NCBI GenBank assembly: GCA_022340585.1
Contig: JAJDNS010000132.1
Coordinates: forward strand, 1-64,000
Origin: Acidobacteriota bacterium
Lineage (GTDB): Bacteria > Acidobacteriota > Vicinamibacteria > Fen-336
DNA: 64,000 nucleotides
Direction of reading: 5' to 3'
Below the pieces are notes generated by a model. It had not been told where the DNA came from. It searched no databases and worked only from the letters and a program-made list of their open reading frames with translations. The position numbers were made by a program, and so were the translations under genes. Every line of letters begins with the position of its first letter. Positions within the stretch are counted from its first letter, which is position 1. This document shows, piece by piece, positions 1-9,260 of this stretch.

Positions 1-1
1 C

Positions 2-1342
2 GGCCTCGCCACCGACGCGGATGCCGAGGCCGTGCGCGGCCGGGTGAACACGTTCTCCGAGCCGTCGGACCTCAAGATCACCGACCTGCGCGTCGTCCCG
101 GTGCACCGGCGCTGGATCATCCGCGTGGACACGAACCAGGGTCTTCACGGCTACGGCGAGGTGCGCGACGGGGGCAGCCCCACCTCCGCCCTCATGCTGA
201 AGAGCCGCATCGTCGGCGAGAACCCCCTCAACGTGGACAAGATCTTCCGGAAGCTCAAGCAGTTCGGCCACCACGCTCGCCAGTCGGGCGGTCCGGTCTC
301 GATCGAGGAGGCCTGCTGGGACATCGCCGGGAAGGCCTGGGGCGTGCCCTGCTGGCAGATGCTGGGCGGACGGTTCCGGGACAAGATCCGGGTCTACGCC
401 GACACCCCTGCGGACCTGGACCCGGTCACCATGGGGAACCGGCTCAAGGCCCGGATGGAGCGGGGCTTCACGTTCCTCAAGATGGACATCAGCATCAATC
501 TGCTGAAGGACGTCGAGGGAGGGCTCACCTGGCCCAAGGGTCAGGGAGTGAGTCCCTGGGACCAGTACTCCGGGAGCGAGTTCTCCCGGGTCGCCCACCC
601 GTTCACCGGGATCCGCATCACCGACAAGGGTCTCAAGGTGATGGCGGAGTACGCCGCGGCGATCCGCGACGTCGTGGGCTGGGAGATCCCCATCGCCACC
701 GACCACTACGGCCACTTCGGCGTCGAGGACGGAATCAAGCTCGCCCAGGCCCTCGACCCGTTCAACCTGGCCTGGCTCGAGGACATGGTGCCCTGGCAGT
801 ACACCGACCAGTACGTCCGCCTGAAGAACTCCTGCACGACCCCCATCCTGACCGGAGAGGACATCTACCTGAAGGAGGGGTTCATGGATCTCTTCGAGAA
901 GAAGGCCATCTCGATCTGCCACCCCGACCTCGCCACGTCCGGCGGTCTCCTCGAGACCAAGAAGATCGGCGACCTGGCCCAGGAGCACGGGATCAGCATG
1001 GCTCTCCACATGGCCGGCAACCCGGTGACCCTGTTCTCCAGCGTGCACTGCGCGGCGGCGACCGAGAACTTCCTGGTGATGGAGCACCACAACGTGGACG
1101 ACGCCTGGTACGACGAGATCGTGACCGGGGTCCCGAAGCCCATCATGGACGACGAGGGCTTCATTCCCGTGCCCAACGGACCGGGGCTGGGCATCGAGCT
1201 GAACGAGGAGGCGATCAAGAGCGGGCTCGACGACCCTGCGAAGTACTTCGCGCCCACCCCGGAGTGGGACAACGAGCGGGCCTGGGACCGTCTCTGGAGC
1301 CGCACTGCTCCGACGGAAGGGACTGCCCCCGCGAAGGCCTAG
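2..1342 (+). CDS. Mandelate racemase/muconate lactonizing enzyme family protein (sugar-acid dehydratase-like), 5' end outside window
   Basis: This is an enolase-superfamily TIM-barrel enzyme that would abstract a proton alpha to a carboxylate, most likely to dehydrate a sugar acid; the substrate cannot be read from sequence. Counting from the GTG at 32, the three Mg ligands are D224, E250 and E276, with the classic 26-residue spacing. An MR-type His-Asp dyad is visible as H326 (in ALHMAGNP) and D299 (in CHPDLATSGG). The KMDI segment near residue 150 fits the second-sheet lysine. The frame stays open to the left edge, so GTG 32 is only the first start inside the window and the true start is probably upstream. 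The stop is TAG at 1340. A 146-nt gap separates it from the next gene, so co-transcription is possible but unproven. Confidence 0.88.
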   Translation, partial: GLATDADAEAVRGRVNTFSEPSDLKITDLRVVPVHRRWIIRVDTNQGLHGYGEVRDGGSPTSALMLKSRIVGENPLNVDKIFRKLKQFGHHARQSGGPVSIEEACWDIAGKAWGVPCWQMLGGRFRDKIRVYADTPADLDPVTMGNRLKARMERGFTFLKMDISINLLKDVEGGLTWPKGQGVSPWDQYSGSEFSRVAHPFTGIRITDKGLKVMAEYAAAIRDVVGWEIPIATDHYGHFGVEDGIKLAQALDPFNLAWLEDMVPWQYTDQYVRLKNSCTTPILTGEDIYLKEGFMDLFEKKAISICHPDLATSGGLLETKKIGDLAQEHGISMALHMAGNPVTLFSSVHCAAATENFLVMEHHNVDDAWYDEIVTGVPKPIMDDEGFIPVPNGPGLGIELNEEAIKSGLDDPAKYFAPTPEWDNERAWDRLWSRTAPTEGTAPAKA

Positions 1343-1359
1343 CCGCGCGACGATCCAAG

Positions 1360-1374
1360 ACCACCCGTGGTGGT
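1360..1374 (+). terminator. Small hairpin after the first gene, weak terminator candidate
   Basis: ACCACC-CGT-GGTGGT is a perfect 6-bp stem with a 3-nt loop, 17 nt after the stop codon. No T tract follows, so intrinsic termination is doubtful. Confidence 0.22.
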
Positions 1375-1488
1375 GTCATCCGCCCTCCAACTGAACCCGG
1401 CCAGCCCCCGGGCAGCCCCGGATCAGATGGGGGATTGCGCACCGCGAAGGACTCCGCATAGCCTCAGCGGGACACCGAAGGAGGGAGC

Positions 1489-4212
1489 ATGCTCGAATCC
1501 GGGACGACGACGAGACTCGCGCTGGCGGTGGCCTCTGGAATGATGCTTCTCATGGCCTCACCGGCGGTGGCCGACAAGGTCCAGACGGACGCCGGGGTCG
1601 TGGAGGGCTTCGTCACGGCCGACTCGTCGGTGCGTGTCTACCGGGGAATCCCCTACGCCGCGCCCCCCGTGGGCGAACGGCGCTGGCAGCCTCCCCACCC
1701 GGTCACCCCGTGGGAGGGGGTCCGCGACGCCAGTGAGTTCGGCGCCCGGTGCGCGCAGAACCGGGTCTACGACGACATGGTCTTCCGCGACGAGCTCAGC
1801 GAGGACTGCCTGTACCTGAACGTCTGGACACCCGCCCAGTCGGCCGACGAAAACCTTCCCGTCATGGTCTGGATCTACGGAGGCGGGTTCCAGGCCGGGT
1901 CCGCGTCCGAGCCGCGGCAGGACGGGGAGCGGTTGGCGCGCAAGGGCGTGGTCGTGGTGAGCATGAACTACCGGATGGGCGTCTTCGGCTTCCTCGCCCA
2001 CCCGGAGCTGACGGAGGAGTCGGAGCACGGCGCGTCTGGCAACTACGGCCTGATGGACCAGACCGCGGCCCTGCGATGGGTGCAGGCCAACATCGCCCGC
2101 TTCGGCGGCGACCCGGGGAACGTGACCATCTTCGGGGAATCCGCCGGGTCCTTCTCCGTCAGCGCCCAGGTCGCGACGCCCCTGGCGCGTGGGCTCGTCC
2201 ACAAGGCCATCGGTGAGAGCGGGGCGTTCTTCCGGATGAGCGACACGGGCACCCTGGCCACGCTGTCCCTCGGCGACAGCGAGAGGAGCGGCGCCGAGTT
2301 CGCCGCCTCCATCGGGAAGGAGTCGCTGGCCGCGCTCCGGGCCACCCCCGCCGAGGAGATTCTGAAGGCCGTCGGCGAGTCGAAGCGCCGGTTCTCACCG
2401 AACGTCGACGGGTACTTCTTTCCGAAGGACGCCCTCGCCATCTACGCCGCCGGCGAGCAGTCCCACGTGCCGCTGCTCGCGGGCTGGAACCTGGACGAGG
2501 TCCGGGCCGGCGTCGTGCTCGGCGAGGAGAAGGTGACGGCCGAGAGCTTCACCGCCCAGACCCGCGAGCGCTTCGGCCCCGCGGCGGACGCCCTGCTGAA
2601 GCTCTACCCCGCCGGATCCGATGCGGAAGCCGTCGAGTCGGCGTCGGCCCTGGCCGGCGACGTCTTCATCGGCTACTCGACGTGGAAGTGGATCGAGATG
2701 CAACTGGAGACCGGGGAGTCGCCGGTCTACCGCTACTCCTTCGACCGAAAGATCCCGGTGGCGCCCGACACCAGGGTCAACGGCAAGGCGGCCACCGCCG
2801 AGGACATCGGGGCGCGCCACGCCGGGGAGATCGAGTACGTCTTCGGCGCCCTCGACTCCATTCCCGACGCGCCATGGCAGGACTCCGACCGCGAGCTGTC
2901 CGACCTCATGATGACCTACTGGTCCAACTTCGCTCGCACCGGGGACCCGAACGGGTCGGGCCTCCCGGAGTGGCCCCCCTACGCGCGTGTCCCGGACGGG
3001 ATGATCATGCACCTCGACGTCGAGAGCCAGGCCCGCCCCGACGCCACCCGGGCGCGATACGAAGCCCTCGACGCCCTCGCCACTGCGGCGCGGGCCCAGG
3101 CGTCGCGGCGTGAACCGACGCCGAACGACACCCTCGTCTCCACCGAGATCGGCGAGGACCGGCGAGTCGCCTTCCGCATCTACGCACCGAAGGCGAGCGA
3201 GGTCCTCCTCACCGGCGACCTCATCGAGGGCTACGGGACCGCGCCGATGGCCCGGGACGACGTCGGCGTCTGGTCGGTGACCGTGGGCCCCCTCGCGCCG
3301 GACTACTACAGCTACTCCTTCGTGGTCGACGGCGTGAAGACCATCGACCCGAAGAACCCCGAGATCAAGCAGGGCATCCGCAGCGTCGACAACATGCTCA
3401 TGGTCCCCGGTCCGGAGGCCGCGTTCCAGGAGAGGAGGGCAGTTCCCCACGGCGAGATTCGGATCGCCTGGTACCCGTCGACCACGCTCGGCGGCGAGCG
3501 GCGACTGCACGTCTACACCCCCCCGGGCTACGACGAGAGCCAGGACCGCTATCCGGCCTTCTACCTGCTGCACGGTGGGGGTGACGACGACTCCGGGTGG
3601 AGCACCATCGGGCGCGCTGGCTTCATCATGGACAACCTCCTCGCCGACGGGAAGGCGCTGCCCATGGTCATCGTGATGCCAAACGGCAGCCTCCCGCGCC
3701 CGGCGGACTTCCCGCGGGTCGTGCCGGGGCAGACACCGGGCCCGGAAACCCTGGCCGCGTATGCCGGGCTGCAGGCGCGGTTCACGAGCGAGCTGATGAA
3801 CGACGTCGTTCCCTTCGTCGAGAAGACCTATCGCGTCCGCCCCGATCCCGAGAGCCGCGCGATCGCCGGCCTTTCCATGGGAGGTGGCCAGACCCAACGA
3901 GTCCTCACCGCCCATCCGGACGCGTTTGCCTACGTCGCCATCTGGAGTGCGGGTGTGCGCCCCGAGAGGGCCGAGGCCTTCGAGAAGGACGCGGCGTCGT
4001 TCCTCGCCGCGCCGGACAAGGTCAACGAGGCAGTCCGCCTTCTCTCGATCCGCGTGGGCGAGAAGGACTTCGCCCTCGCGGGCTGCCGCAACCTCAGCGA
4101 GCGCCTCACGGATCACGGCATCGAGAACACGCTCGAGGTGAACGAGGGCGGCCACACGTGGATCAACTGGCGGCTCTACCTGAGCGAGCTCCTGCCCCAG
4201 CTCTTTCGCTGA
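1489..4212 (+). CDS. Exported fusion of a type-B carboxylesterase and a second CE1/IroE-like esterase
   Basis: A signal peptide (ending near ASPAVA, about residue 28) is followed by a full carboxylesterase type B domain (about residues 30-530). Its marks are EDCLYLNVW, an oxyanion-hole YGGGF and the nucleophile elbow GESAG with S218. Around residues 545-640 an Ig-like/E-set segment follows, of the kind that precedes Fes/IroE and CE1 esterases. A second alpha/beta hydrolase (about 650-907) has LLHGGG (H695), a second elbow GLSMGG with S796 and a C-terminal GGHTW with H889. Each domain therefore keeps its own serine and the second its histidine. ATG 1489 is preceded by a good GAAGGAGGGAG ribosome site. 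Likely substrates are acyl or feruloyl esters on plant polysaccharides (inferred). The next gene starts 13 nt downstream. Confidence 0.88.
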   Translation: MLESGTTTRLALAVASGMMLLMASPAVADKVQTDAGVVEGFVTADSSVRVYRGIPYAAPPVGERRWQPPHPVTPWEGVRDASEFGARCAQNRVYDDMVFRDELSEDCLYLNVWTPAQSADENLPVMVWIYGGGFQAGSASEPRQDGERLARKGVVVVSMNYRMGVFGFLAHPELTEESEHGASGNYGLMDQTAALRWVQANIARFGGDPGNVTIFGESAGSFSVSAQVATPLARGLVHKAIGESGAFFRMSDTGTLATLSLGDSERSGAEFAASIGKESLAALRATPAEEILKAVGESKRRFSPNVDGYFFPKDALAIYAAGEQSHVPLLAGWNLDEVRAGVVLGEEKVTAESFTAQTRERFGPAADALLKLYPAGSDAEAVESASALAGDVFIGYSTWKWIEMQLETGESPVYRYSFDRKIPVAPDTRVNGKAATAEDIGARHAGEIEYVFGALDSIPDAPWQDSDRELSDLMMTYWSNFARTGDPNGSGLPEWPPYARVPDGMIMHLDVESQARPDATRARYEALDALATAARAQASRREPTPNDTLVSTEIGEDRRVAFRIYAPKASEVLLTGDLIEGYGTAPMARDDVGVWSVTVGPLAPDYYSYSFVVDGVKTIDPKNPEIKQGIRSVDNMLMVPGPEAAFQERRAVPHGEIRIAWYPSTTLGGERRLHVYTPPGYDESQDRYPAFYLLHGGGDDDSGWSTIGRAGFIMDNLLADGKALPMVIVMPNGSLPRPADFPRVVPGQTPGPETLAAYAGLQARFTSELMNDVVPFVEKTYRVRPDPESRAIAGLSMGGGQTQRVLTAHPDAFAYVAIWSAGVRPERAEAFEKDAASFLAAPDKVNEAVRLLSIRVGEKDFALAGCRNLSERLTDHGIENTLEVNEGGHTWINWRLYLSELLPQLFR

Positions 4213-4225
4213 CCGCTGTCCGACG

Positions 4226-4888
4226 ATGAAGGAGACGGACCTCTACCCTCCCGTGAAACGGTATCTGGAGGGTCAGGGCTACACCGTCAAGGGTGAGATC
4301 GACGGCTGCGACGTCGTGGCGGTGCGCCGAGGCGAGAAGCCCGTGGTCGTCGAGCTCAAGCTCACACTGAACCTCAATGTGATCCTGCAAGCGGTCTCCC
4401 GGCATCGCGTGAGCCCCACGGTCTACGTGGGTGTGCCGCGCCGCTGTCCAACCCTGAGATCGCAGCGGCGCCACGTCATCAGGCTTCTCCGGATGCTCGG
4501 CCTGGGGCTGCTCACAGTCGAGTCGCGGCGGACCGGCGCGCGGGTCGAGGCTGTGCTCGATCCGGGCGAGTACAGGCCCCGGGCGTCGAAGCGCCGCACC
4601 GGCCGCCTGCTCCGTGAGTTCGAGCTCCGCGTTGGCGACCCGATCCCCGGCGGAACCGACCGGCGCCGGGGTCTCCTGACCGCCTACCGACAGGCGGCGC
4701 TTCGCATCGCCCGCCACCTGAGGCGCCACGGGCCGACCAAGGCCTCCGACGTGTCGAGCGCCCTGGACGAGCCGCGAGCGAGAGCGATCATGTACGACAA
4801 CGTCTACGGCTGGTTCGACCGGCCATCGACGGGCATCTATGCGCTGTCCCCGCGCGGCCGCCGGGAGATCCGGGGGTGGCCGGGGTAG
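4226..4888 (+). CDS. DUF2161-type putative PD-(D/E)XK phosphodiesterase
   Basis: A 220-aa cytoplasmic protein with an N-terminal PD-(D/E)XK core: GCDVVAV supplies the acidic residue and PVVVELKL the E-x-K pair, in the arrangement known for the DUF2161 family. A basic middle region (RRCPTLRSQRR) and a C-terminal winged-helix-like part (about residues 150-220, ending YALSPRGRREI) follow. The family is annotated as a putative nuclease of unknown role. It starts 13 nt after the double esterase, so it may share its transcript, but no functional link is visible. Confidence 0.75.
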   Translation: MKETDLYPPVKRYLEGQGYTVKGEIDGCDVVAVRRGEKPVVVELKLTLNLNVILQAVSRHRVSPTVYVGVPRRCPTLRSQRRHVIRLLRMLGLGLLTVESRRTGARVEAVLDPGEYRPRASKRRTGRLLREFELRVGDPIPGGTDRRRGLLTAYRQAALRIARHLRRHGPTKASDVSSALDEPRARAIMYDNVYGWFDRPSTGIYALSPRGRREIRGWPG

Positions 4889-4995
4889 CCTCGGCGGTCG
4901 TGGAGGCGCCCGGGCGGCACAGCCGCGACCGGGTCGGGTCGAATGGGTGACATCCCGGTGGGAGCTGGCGGAGAATCGCCGTGGGAGGGACGCGG

Positions 4996-6996
4996 ATGAC
5001 GCGACTCGGCCGGCGGACCTTCATGGGCGCCCTCGCCGGCGGCGCCGCGGCGGCGGCCGGGACCCTCTCCCGGGCCCGCGCGGGTCGAGCCGTGCACGCA
5101 CCCTCGAACTCCGGCCTGCGTGAGCCCGCCTTCTCCCCGCTCCCCCTGGGCTCCATCGGCCCTCGAGGGTGGTTGGCCCGGCAGCTCCGCATCCAGGCCG
5201 ACGGCCTGAGCGGGCACCTCGACGAGTTCTGGCCCGACGTCGGGCAGAGCCGGTGGTTCGGCGGCGACGCCGAGGGCTGGGAGCGGGCCCCCTACTGGCT
5301 CGACGGCGTCATCCCCCTGGCCTGGGCCCTCGACGATCCGGCCCTCAAGGCGAGGGTCGCCGGGTACGTCGACCAGATCGTGGCGCGGCAGCGGTCCGAC
5401 GGGTGGTTCGAGCCCGTCCCCCCCGAGCCCGGAGCAGAGCCCTACGACATGTGGGCCATCCTCCTCGTCCAGAAGGTCCTCGCCCAGTACCACGGGGCCA
5501 CGGAGGACGAGAGGGTGTTCCGTTCCCTGGAGGCCAGCCTGCGGGCCCTCGGGCCCGGTCTGGGGCAGACGCCGCTCTTCAACTGGGGCCGGTATCGCTG
5601 GTTCGAGGGGCTCATCTCCATCTTCCACGTGTACGCGCGCACGGGCGAGAGCTGGCTGCTGGATCTGGCTCGGCTGCTCCGCGAGCAGGGCACCGACTAC
5701 CCGGCCCTCTACTCCGACGACCGTCTGGCCCAGCCCACACCGCGGCGGGGACGGTGGACGTGGGACAAGCACGTGGTCAACACCGCGATGGCCCCCAAGG
5801 CCGCGGCCCTCTCGTGGCGGCTGGACGGGCGCGCCGGGGACCGGGAGTTCCCGGCCCGCATGCTGGCGTTCCTCGACCGGCACCACGGCCAGGTCCACGG
5901 CATGTTCACCGGGGACGAGTGCCTGGCGGGCCGGAACCCGGTCCAGGGGACCGAGCTGTGCGCGGTGGTGGAGCTCATGTACTCGCTGGAGGTGCTGCTG
6001 TCAGTCTTCGGTGACCCGGCCTTCGGCGATCGCCTCGAGCGGGTGGCCTTCGGTGCCCTGCCCGCCCCCTTCACCACCGACATGTGGGCCCACCAGTACG
6101 ACCAGCAGGTCAACCAGGTGCAGTGCACCGTCAACCCGGACCACATGTGGACCACCAACGGGCCCGAGTCCAATACCTACGGCCTGGAGCCCAACTACGG
6201 CTGCTGCACCGCGAACATGCACCAGGGCTGGCCCAAGCTCGCCGCCCACCTCTGGATGAAGAGCGGCGACGAAGGGCTCGCGGCGGTGGCCTACGCCCCA
6301 AGCGAGGTCCGCTTCCACTCCGGCGACGTGCCGGTGGTCGTGACGATGGACACGGAATACCCGTTCCGGGAGGATCTGACCCTCACGGTGCGTCCCGATC
6401 GTCCCGTTCGCTTCCCGGTGCGGCTGCGGGTGCCGTCGTGGGCCGAGGGCGCCTCGGTGGCGGTGGCCGAGGGCGCGCCGGAGCCGATGAAGGCCGGCAC
6501 CTTCCACCACCTCGAGAGGGAGTGGCACGGGCCGACCACCGTCAGGCTCCGCTTTCCCATGCGGCCGCGGGTCACCTCCCGCTACAACCTCGCCGTCGCC
6601 GTCGAGCGGGGCCCTCTCGTCTACAGCCTGTCGCCGGAGGAGAGCTGGACCCGGGTCCACGCCGGCAAGCCCCACCGTGAGCTGCCCCACGGCGACTTCG
6701 AGGTCCGTCCGGCGTCGGCCTGGAACCATGGAGTGCTGCTCGATCCGGACGACCCGACCGAGGGCCTGACGTTCGAAGAGCGGCCGGTGGGCGACAGACC
6801 GTTCTCGCCCGAGGGGGCCGGAGTGGTGGCCCACGTCCGCGGGCGACGGCTGCCGGAATGGAAGCTCCGCCACGGCTGGGCCGACGAGGTCCCGGTGGGG
6901 CCCCAGTCCTCCGACGAGCCGCTCGAGGAGCTCACCCTGATTCCCTACGGCTGTACCAACATCCGCGTCACCGAGTTCCCCCGCCTGAAAGCATGA
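4996..6996 (+). CDS. Tat-exported glycoside hydrolase family 127-like protein (beta-L-arabinofuranosidase fold, DUF1680)
   Basis: The 666-aa product begins with a twin-arginine signal (GRRTFMGALAGG followed by an Ala-rich stretch), so it is probably folded before export. The body matches the (alpha/alpha)6 barrel of GH127. The zinc/cysteine active site typical of HypBA1-type enzymes is present: an E-x-C motif (E320, C322 in GTELCAVVEL) and a CC pair (C403, C404 in NYGCCTANM), of which the first Cys would be the nucleophile. ATG 4996 is chosen because GGAGGG sits 6 nt upstream; GTG 4981 is an alternative giving five more residues. It probably removes terminal L-arabinofuranose or a related sugar. 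Its stop overlaps the ATG of the next gene (ATGA), so the two are coupled. Confidence 0.87.
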   Translation: MTRLGRRTFMGALAGGAAAAAGTLSRARAGRAVHAPSNSGLREPAFSPLPLGSIGPRGWLARQLRIQADGLSGHLDEFWPDVGQSRWFGGDAEGWERAPYWLDGVIPLAWALDDPALKARVAGYVDQIVARQRSDGWFEPVPPEPGAEPYDMWAILLVQKVLAQYHGATEDERVFRSLEASLRALGPGLGQTPLFNWGRYRWFEGLISIFHVYARTGESWLLDLARLLREQGTDYPALYSDDRLAQPTPRRGRWTWDKHVVNTAMAPKAAALSWRLDGRAGDREFPARMLAFLDRHHGQVHGMFTGDECLAGRNPVQGTELCAVVELMYSLEVLLSVFGDPAFGDRLERVAFGALPAPFTTDMWAHQYDQQVNQVQCTVNPDHMWTTNGPESNTYGLEPNYGCCTANMHQGWPKLAAHLWMKSGDEGLAAVAYAPSEVRFHSGDVPVVVTMDTEYPFREDLTLTVRPDRPVRFPVRLRVPSWAEGASVAVAEGAPEPMKAGTFHHLEREWHGPTTVRLRFPMRPRVTSRYNLAVAVERGPLVYSLSPEESWTRVHAGKPHRELPHGDFEVRPASAWNHGVLLDPDDPTEGLTFEERPVGDRPFSPEGAGVVAHVRGRRLPEWKLRHGWADEVPVGPQSSDEPLEELTLIPYGCTNIRVTEFPRLKA

Positions 6997-8387
6997 ATCC
7001 CGGGAGCCTGCCCCTGACACAGCGTCTCAGTCGCCGCGAGTTCAACAGGAAGACGGCCGGCCTGGCTGGGGCCGCCGCCGCCTTCTCCATCGTCCCCGCC
7101 CACGTCCGGGGAGGCCCGGGGCACACCGCCCCCGGCGACAAGCTCACCATCGCGGGGATCGGCGTGGGGGGGATGGGCTTCAGCAACCTCCGCAGCCTCG
7201 AGTCGGAGGCCATCGTGGCCCTGTGCGACGTGGACCTGGAGTACGCCGCGGAGACCATCGCCCACCTTCCCGACGCCACGGTCTACACCGACTACCGGGA
7301 GATGCTGGAGAACCAGGAGGACCTCGACGGCGTGGTCATCGCCACCCCCGACCACACCCACGCCGTCATCTCCCTGGCCGCCATGCGGGCCGGCAAGCAC
7401 GTCTTCTGCCAGAAGCCCCTGACCCACGACGTCTACGAGTCCCGCCTGCTGGCCCAGGTGGCCCGGGAGACCGGCGTCGTGACCCAGATGGGGATCCAGG
7501 GCCACTCCAGCGACGGCGTCCGCGCCATCTGCGAGTGGATCTGGGCCGGGCTCATCGGCGAGGTCCGGGAGGTGGACGCCTGGTGCAGCCTGTCCTACTA
7601 CCCGTGGGGCCACGCGGGCTGGAGCAGCGAGTGGTCCGAGCGCCCCTCCGACACCCCGGCGGTGCCCGAGGGGCTGGACTGGGACCTCTGGATCGGGCCC
7701 GCGCCCATGCGTCCCTATCACCGCGCCTATCACCCCCTCACCTGGCGGTGCTGGTGGGACTTCGGCAGCGGCATGATGGGCGATCGGGGCGCCCACACCC
7801 TGGACCCCGTGGTCTGGGCGCTGGGGCTGGACGCTCCCACCAGCATCGACGCCACCTCCTGCGGCAACACCCCCGAGGTGCACCCCCTTTCGGCCATCGT
7901 GACCTACGAGTTCCCAGCGCGGGGCGACCTGCCCCCCGTCACGGTCCGCTGGTACGAGGGCACCCGGCCACCCCGCCCGAAGGAGCTGGAGGACGGCCGG
8001 CGCATGCCCGACGAGGGCGGGGCGCTCATCAAGGGCAGCGAGGGCACCCTCATGTGCGGCGTCTACGGCGACAGCCCCCGGATCATCCCGGAGGAGAAGA
8101 TGCGGACGGCCGAGCTGCCCGAGCCGTCTCTCCCCCGCGTGGAGGGCTCCCACGAGATGGAATGGGTCCGGGCCTGCAAGCGGGGCGAGCCCGCCGGGGC
8201 CGACTTCGCCTACTCGGGCCCCCTCACCGAGATCTGCCAGCTGGGCAACGTGGCCCAGCGCGCCGACACCCGCATCCTCTGGGACGCGGCGAGCCTCCGG
8301 GTCACCAACCTGCCCGAGGCCCAGCAATATGTCCGCTATCCCGCTCGCGAGGGCTGGCAGCTGCCCGAGCTGGGCGAGGTGCCCTGA
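6993..8387 (+). CDS. Tat-exported Gfo/Idh/MocA family oxidoreductase
   Basis: A 464-aa protein with a Tat-type leader (RREFNRKTAGLAGAAAAF). The Rossmann fold has the dinucleotide motif GIGVGGMG near residue 50 and CDVD at the end of beta-2. The family signature appears as a QKPLTHD variant of EKP, where the Lys normally sits next to the substrate. A C-terminal alpha/beta dimerisation domain of the GFO_IDH_MocA_C type follows, with HEMEWVRACKRGEPAG close to the end. Such enzymes oxidise or reduce a sugar hydroxyl with tightly bound NAD(P). The ATG lies inside the stop of the GH127 gene, so both products are made together and may act on the same exported sugar. Confidence 0.88.
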   Translation: MNPGSLPLTQRLSRREFNRKTAGLAGAAAAFSIVPAHVRGGPGHTAPGDKLTIAGIGVGGMGFSNLRSLESEAIVALCDVDLEYAAETIAHLPDATVYTDYREMLENQEDLDGVVIATPDHTHAVISLAAMRAGKHVFCQKPLTHDVYESRLLAQVARETGVVTQMGIQGHSSDGVRAICEWIWAGLIGEVREVDAWCSLSYYPWGHAGWSSEWSERPSDTPAVPEGLDWDLWIGPAPMRPYHRAYHPLTWRCWWDFGSGMMGDRGAHTLDPVVWALGLDAPTSIDATSCGNTPEVHPLSAIVTYEFPARGDLPPVTVRWYEGTRPPRPKELEDGRRMPDEGGALIKGSEGTLMCGVYGDSPRIIPEEKMRTAELPEPSLPRVEGSHEMEWVRACKRGEPAGADFAYSGPLTEICQLGNVAQRADTRILWDAASLRVTNLPEAQQYVRYPAREGWQLPELGEVP

Positions 8388-8475
8388 GCGCGGGACGCCC
8401 CACCCGCCTGAGTACGCGTCCCCTCACTCGGCGTCTCCTCCGCCGGGCGGTGATGCCAGAAAGCCAGCTTGATGG

Positions 8476-8488
8476 TATTCTGGGAATA
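8476..8488 (+). promoter_or_regulatory. Palindrome at the vapB start, candidate autoregulatory operator
   Basis: TATTC-TGG-GAATA is a perfect 13-bp inverted repeat whose last base is the A of the vapB ATG. VapB-type antitoxins normally bind palindromes in their own promoter; the position fits but binding is inferred. No ribosome site is visible in front of this ATG. Confidence 0.4.
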
Positions 8489-8757
8489 TGAAGACGACGC
8501 TGGACCTCCCCGATGACCTGATGCGCGAGGTCAAGATCAAGGCAGTCAACGAGAACCGCAAGCTCAAGGATGCCATCGCCGACCTGCTGCGCCGGGGGCT
8601 GGCCGAGGAGACCCGGGCCCAGGGGATACGCAGGAGGGCCAGGCTGCCACTCGTGCAGTGCGCACACCAGGCTCGGCCCGAGGAGGAGATGACCCCGGAC
8701 CGCGTCGCCGAGGTCCTGCTGGCCGAGGAGTCCGGAACGCACCGTGGTTCTCTGTGA
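8488..8757 (+). CDS. vapB: VapB-like antitoxin
   Basis: An 89-aa protein starting MKTTLDLPDDL, the usual ribbon-helix-helix start of VapB-type antitoxins, followed by helices (VKIKAVNENRKLKDAIADLL). The C-terminal half is charged and probably wraps the toxin. It overlaps the toxin gene by 14 nt, the standard layout of a type II toxin-antitoxin pair. It would repress its own promoter, probably through the palindrome at its start codon. Confidence 0.8.
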   Translation: MKTTLDLPDDLMREVKIKAVNENRKLKDAIADLLRRGLAEETRAQGIRRRARLPLVQCAHQARPEEEMTPDRVAEVLLAEESGTHRGSL

Positions 8758-9184
8758 CAGCAACGTCTGGCTCGCCCTCGCGCTGTCCAGACACGCCCAC
8801 CATGCCGTGGCCAGCGACTGGTTCGAGGGCGTGGAGACGGCCTCCTCCGTCCTCTTCTGTCGAGCCACCCAGCAGACGTTCCTCCGCCTCCTCACCAACG
8901 CCGCCGTCCTGGGCCCGTACGGCAACCCACCCCTGACCAACCGGCAGTCCTGGGAGGCGTACGAGGCGCTGCTCGCTGACGACCGGGTCACCTTCCGCGT
9001 CGAAGAGCCGAGGGGGATCGAAGCCCACTGGAAGCGGTACGCGCAACGCGACACCTCTTCCCCGAAGCTCTGGATGGACGCCTACCTCGCCGCCTTCGCC
9101 CTCACCTGCGGGTACCGCATGGTCACGACGGACGGCGCCTTCAGGCAGTTCGAGGGGCTCGATCTCGACCTTCTCGAGAAGTAG
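8744..9184 (+). CDS. vapC: VapC-like PIN-domain ribonuclease toxin
   Basis: A 146-aa PIN-domain protein of the VapC type. Three acidic metal ligands are seen: D5 (VLCDSNVW), D112 (LWMDAYLAAFA) and D130 (VTTDGAF). The fourth position, often Glu, reads Gln in the segment ATQQTFLRLL; from memory this variant is common in the FLRLLTN subfamily. It starts at GTG 8744 inside vapB. It is expected to cut RNA when VapB is degraded; the target RNA is unknown. Confidence 0.85.
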   Translation: MVLCDSNVWLALALSRHAHHAVASDWFEGVETASSVLFCRATQQTFLRLLTNAAVLGPYGNPPLTNRQSWEAYEALLADDRVTFRVEEPRGIEAHWKRYAQRDTSSPKLWMDAYLAAFALTCGYRMVTTDGAFRQFEGLDLDLLEK

Positions 9185-9260
9185 GGGCACAGGCGGCCAG
9201 TTCCGGCTGGGGGTGCAGGTGGCCGGGAGACCCGCGAGGCCCCCATCGGTCGGACGGGCC

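Noticed and set aside
2395..4155. Minus-strand 586-codon frame opposite the double esterase
   Set aside because: It is an antisense shadow; the plus strand has catalytic motifs at both ends.
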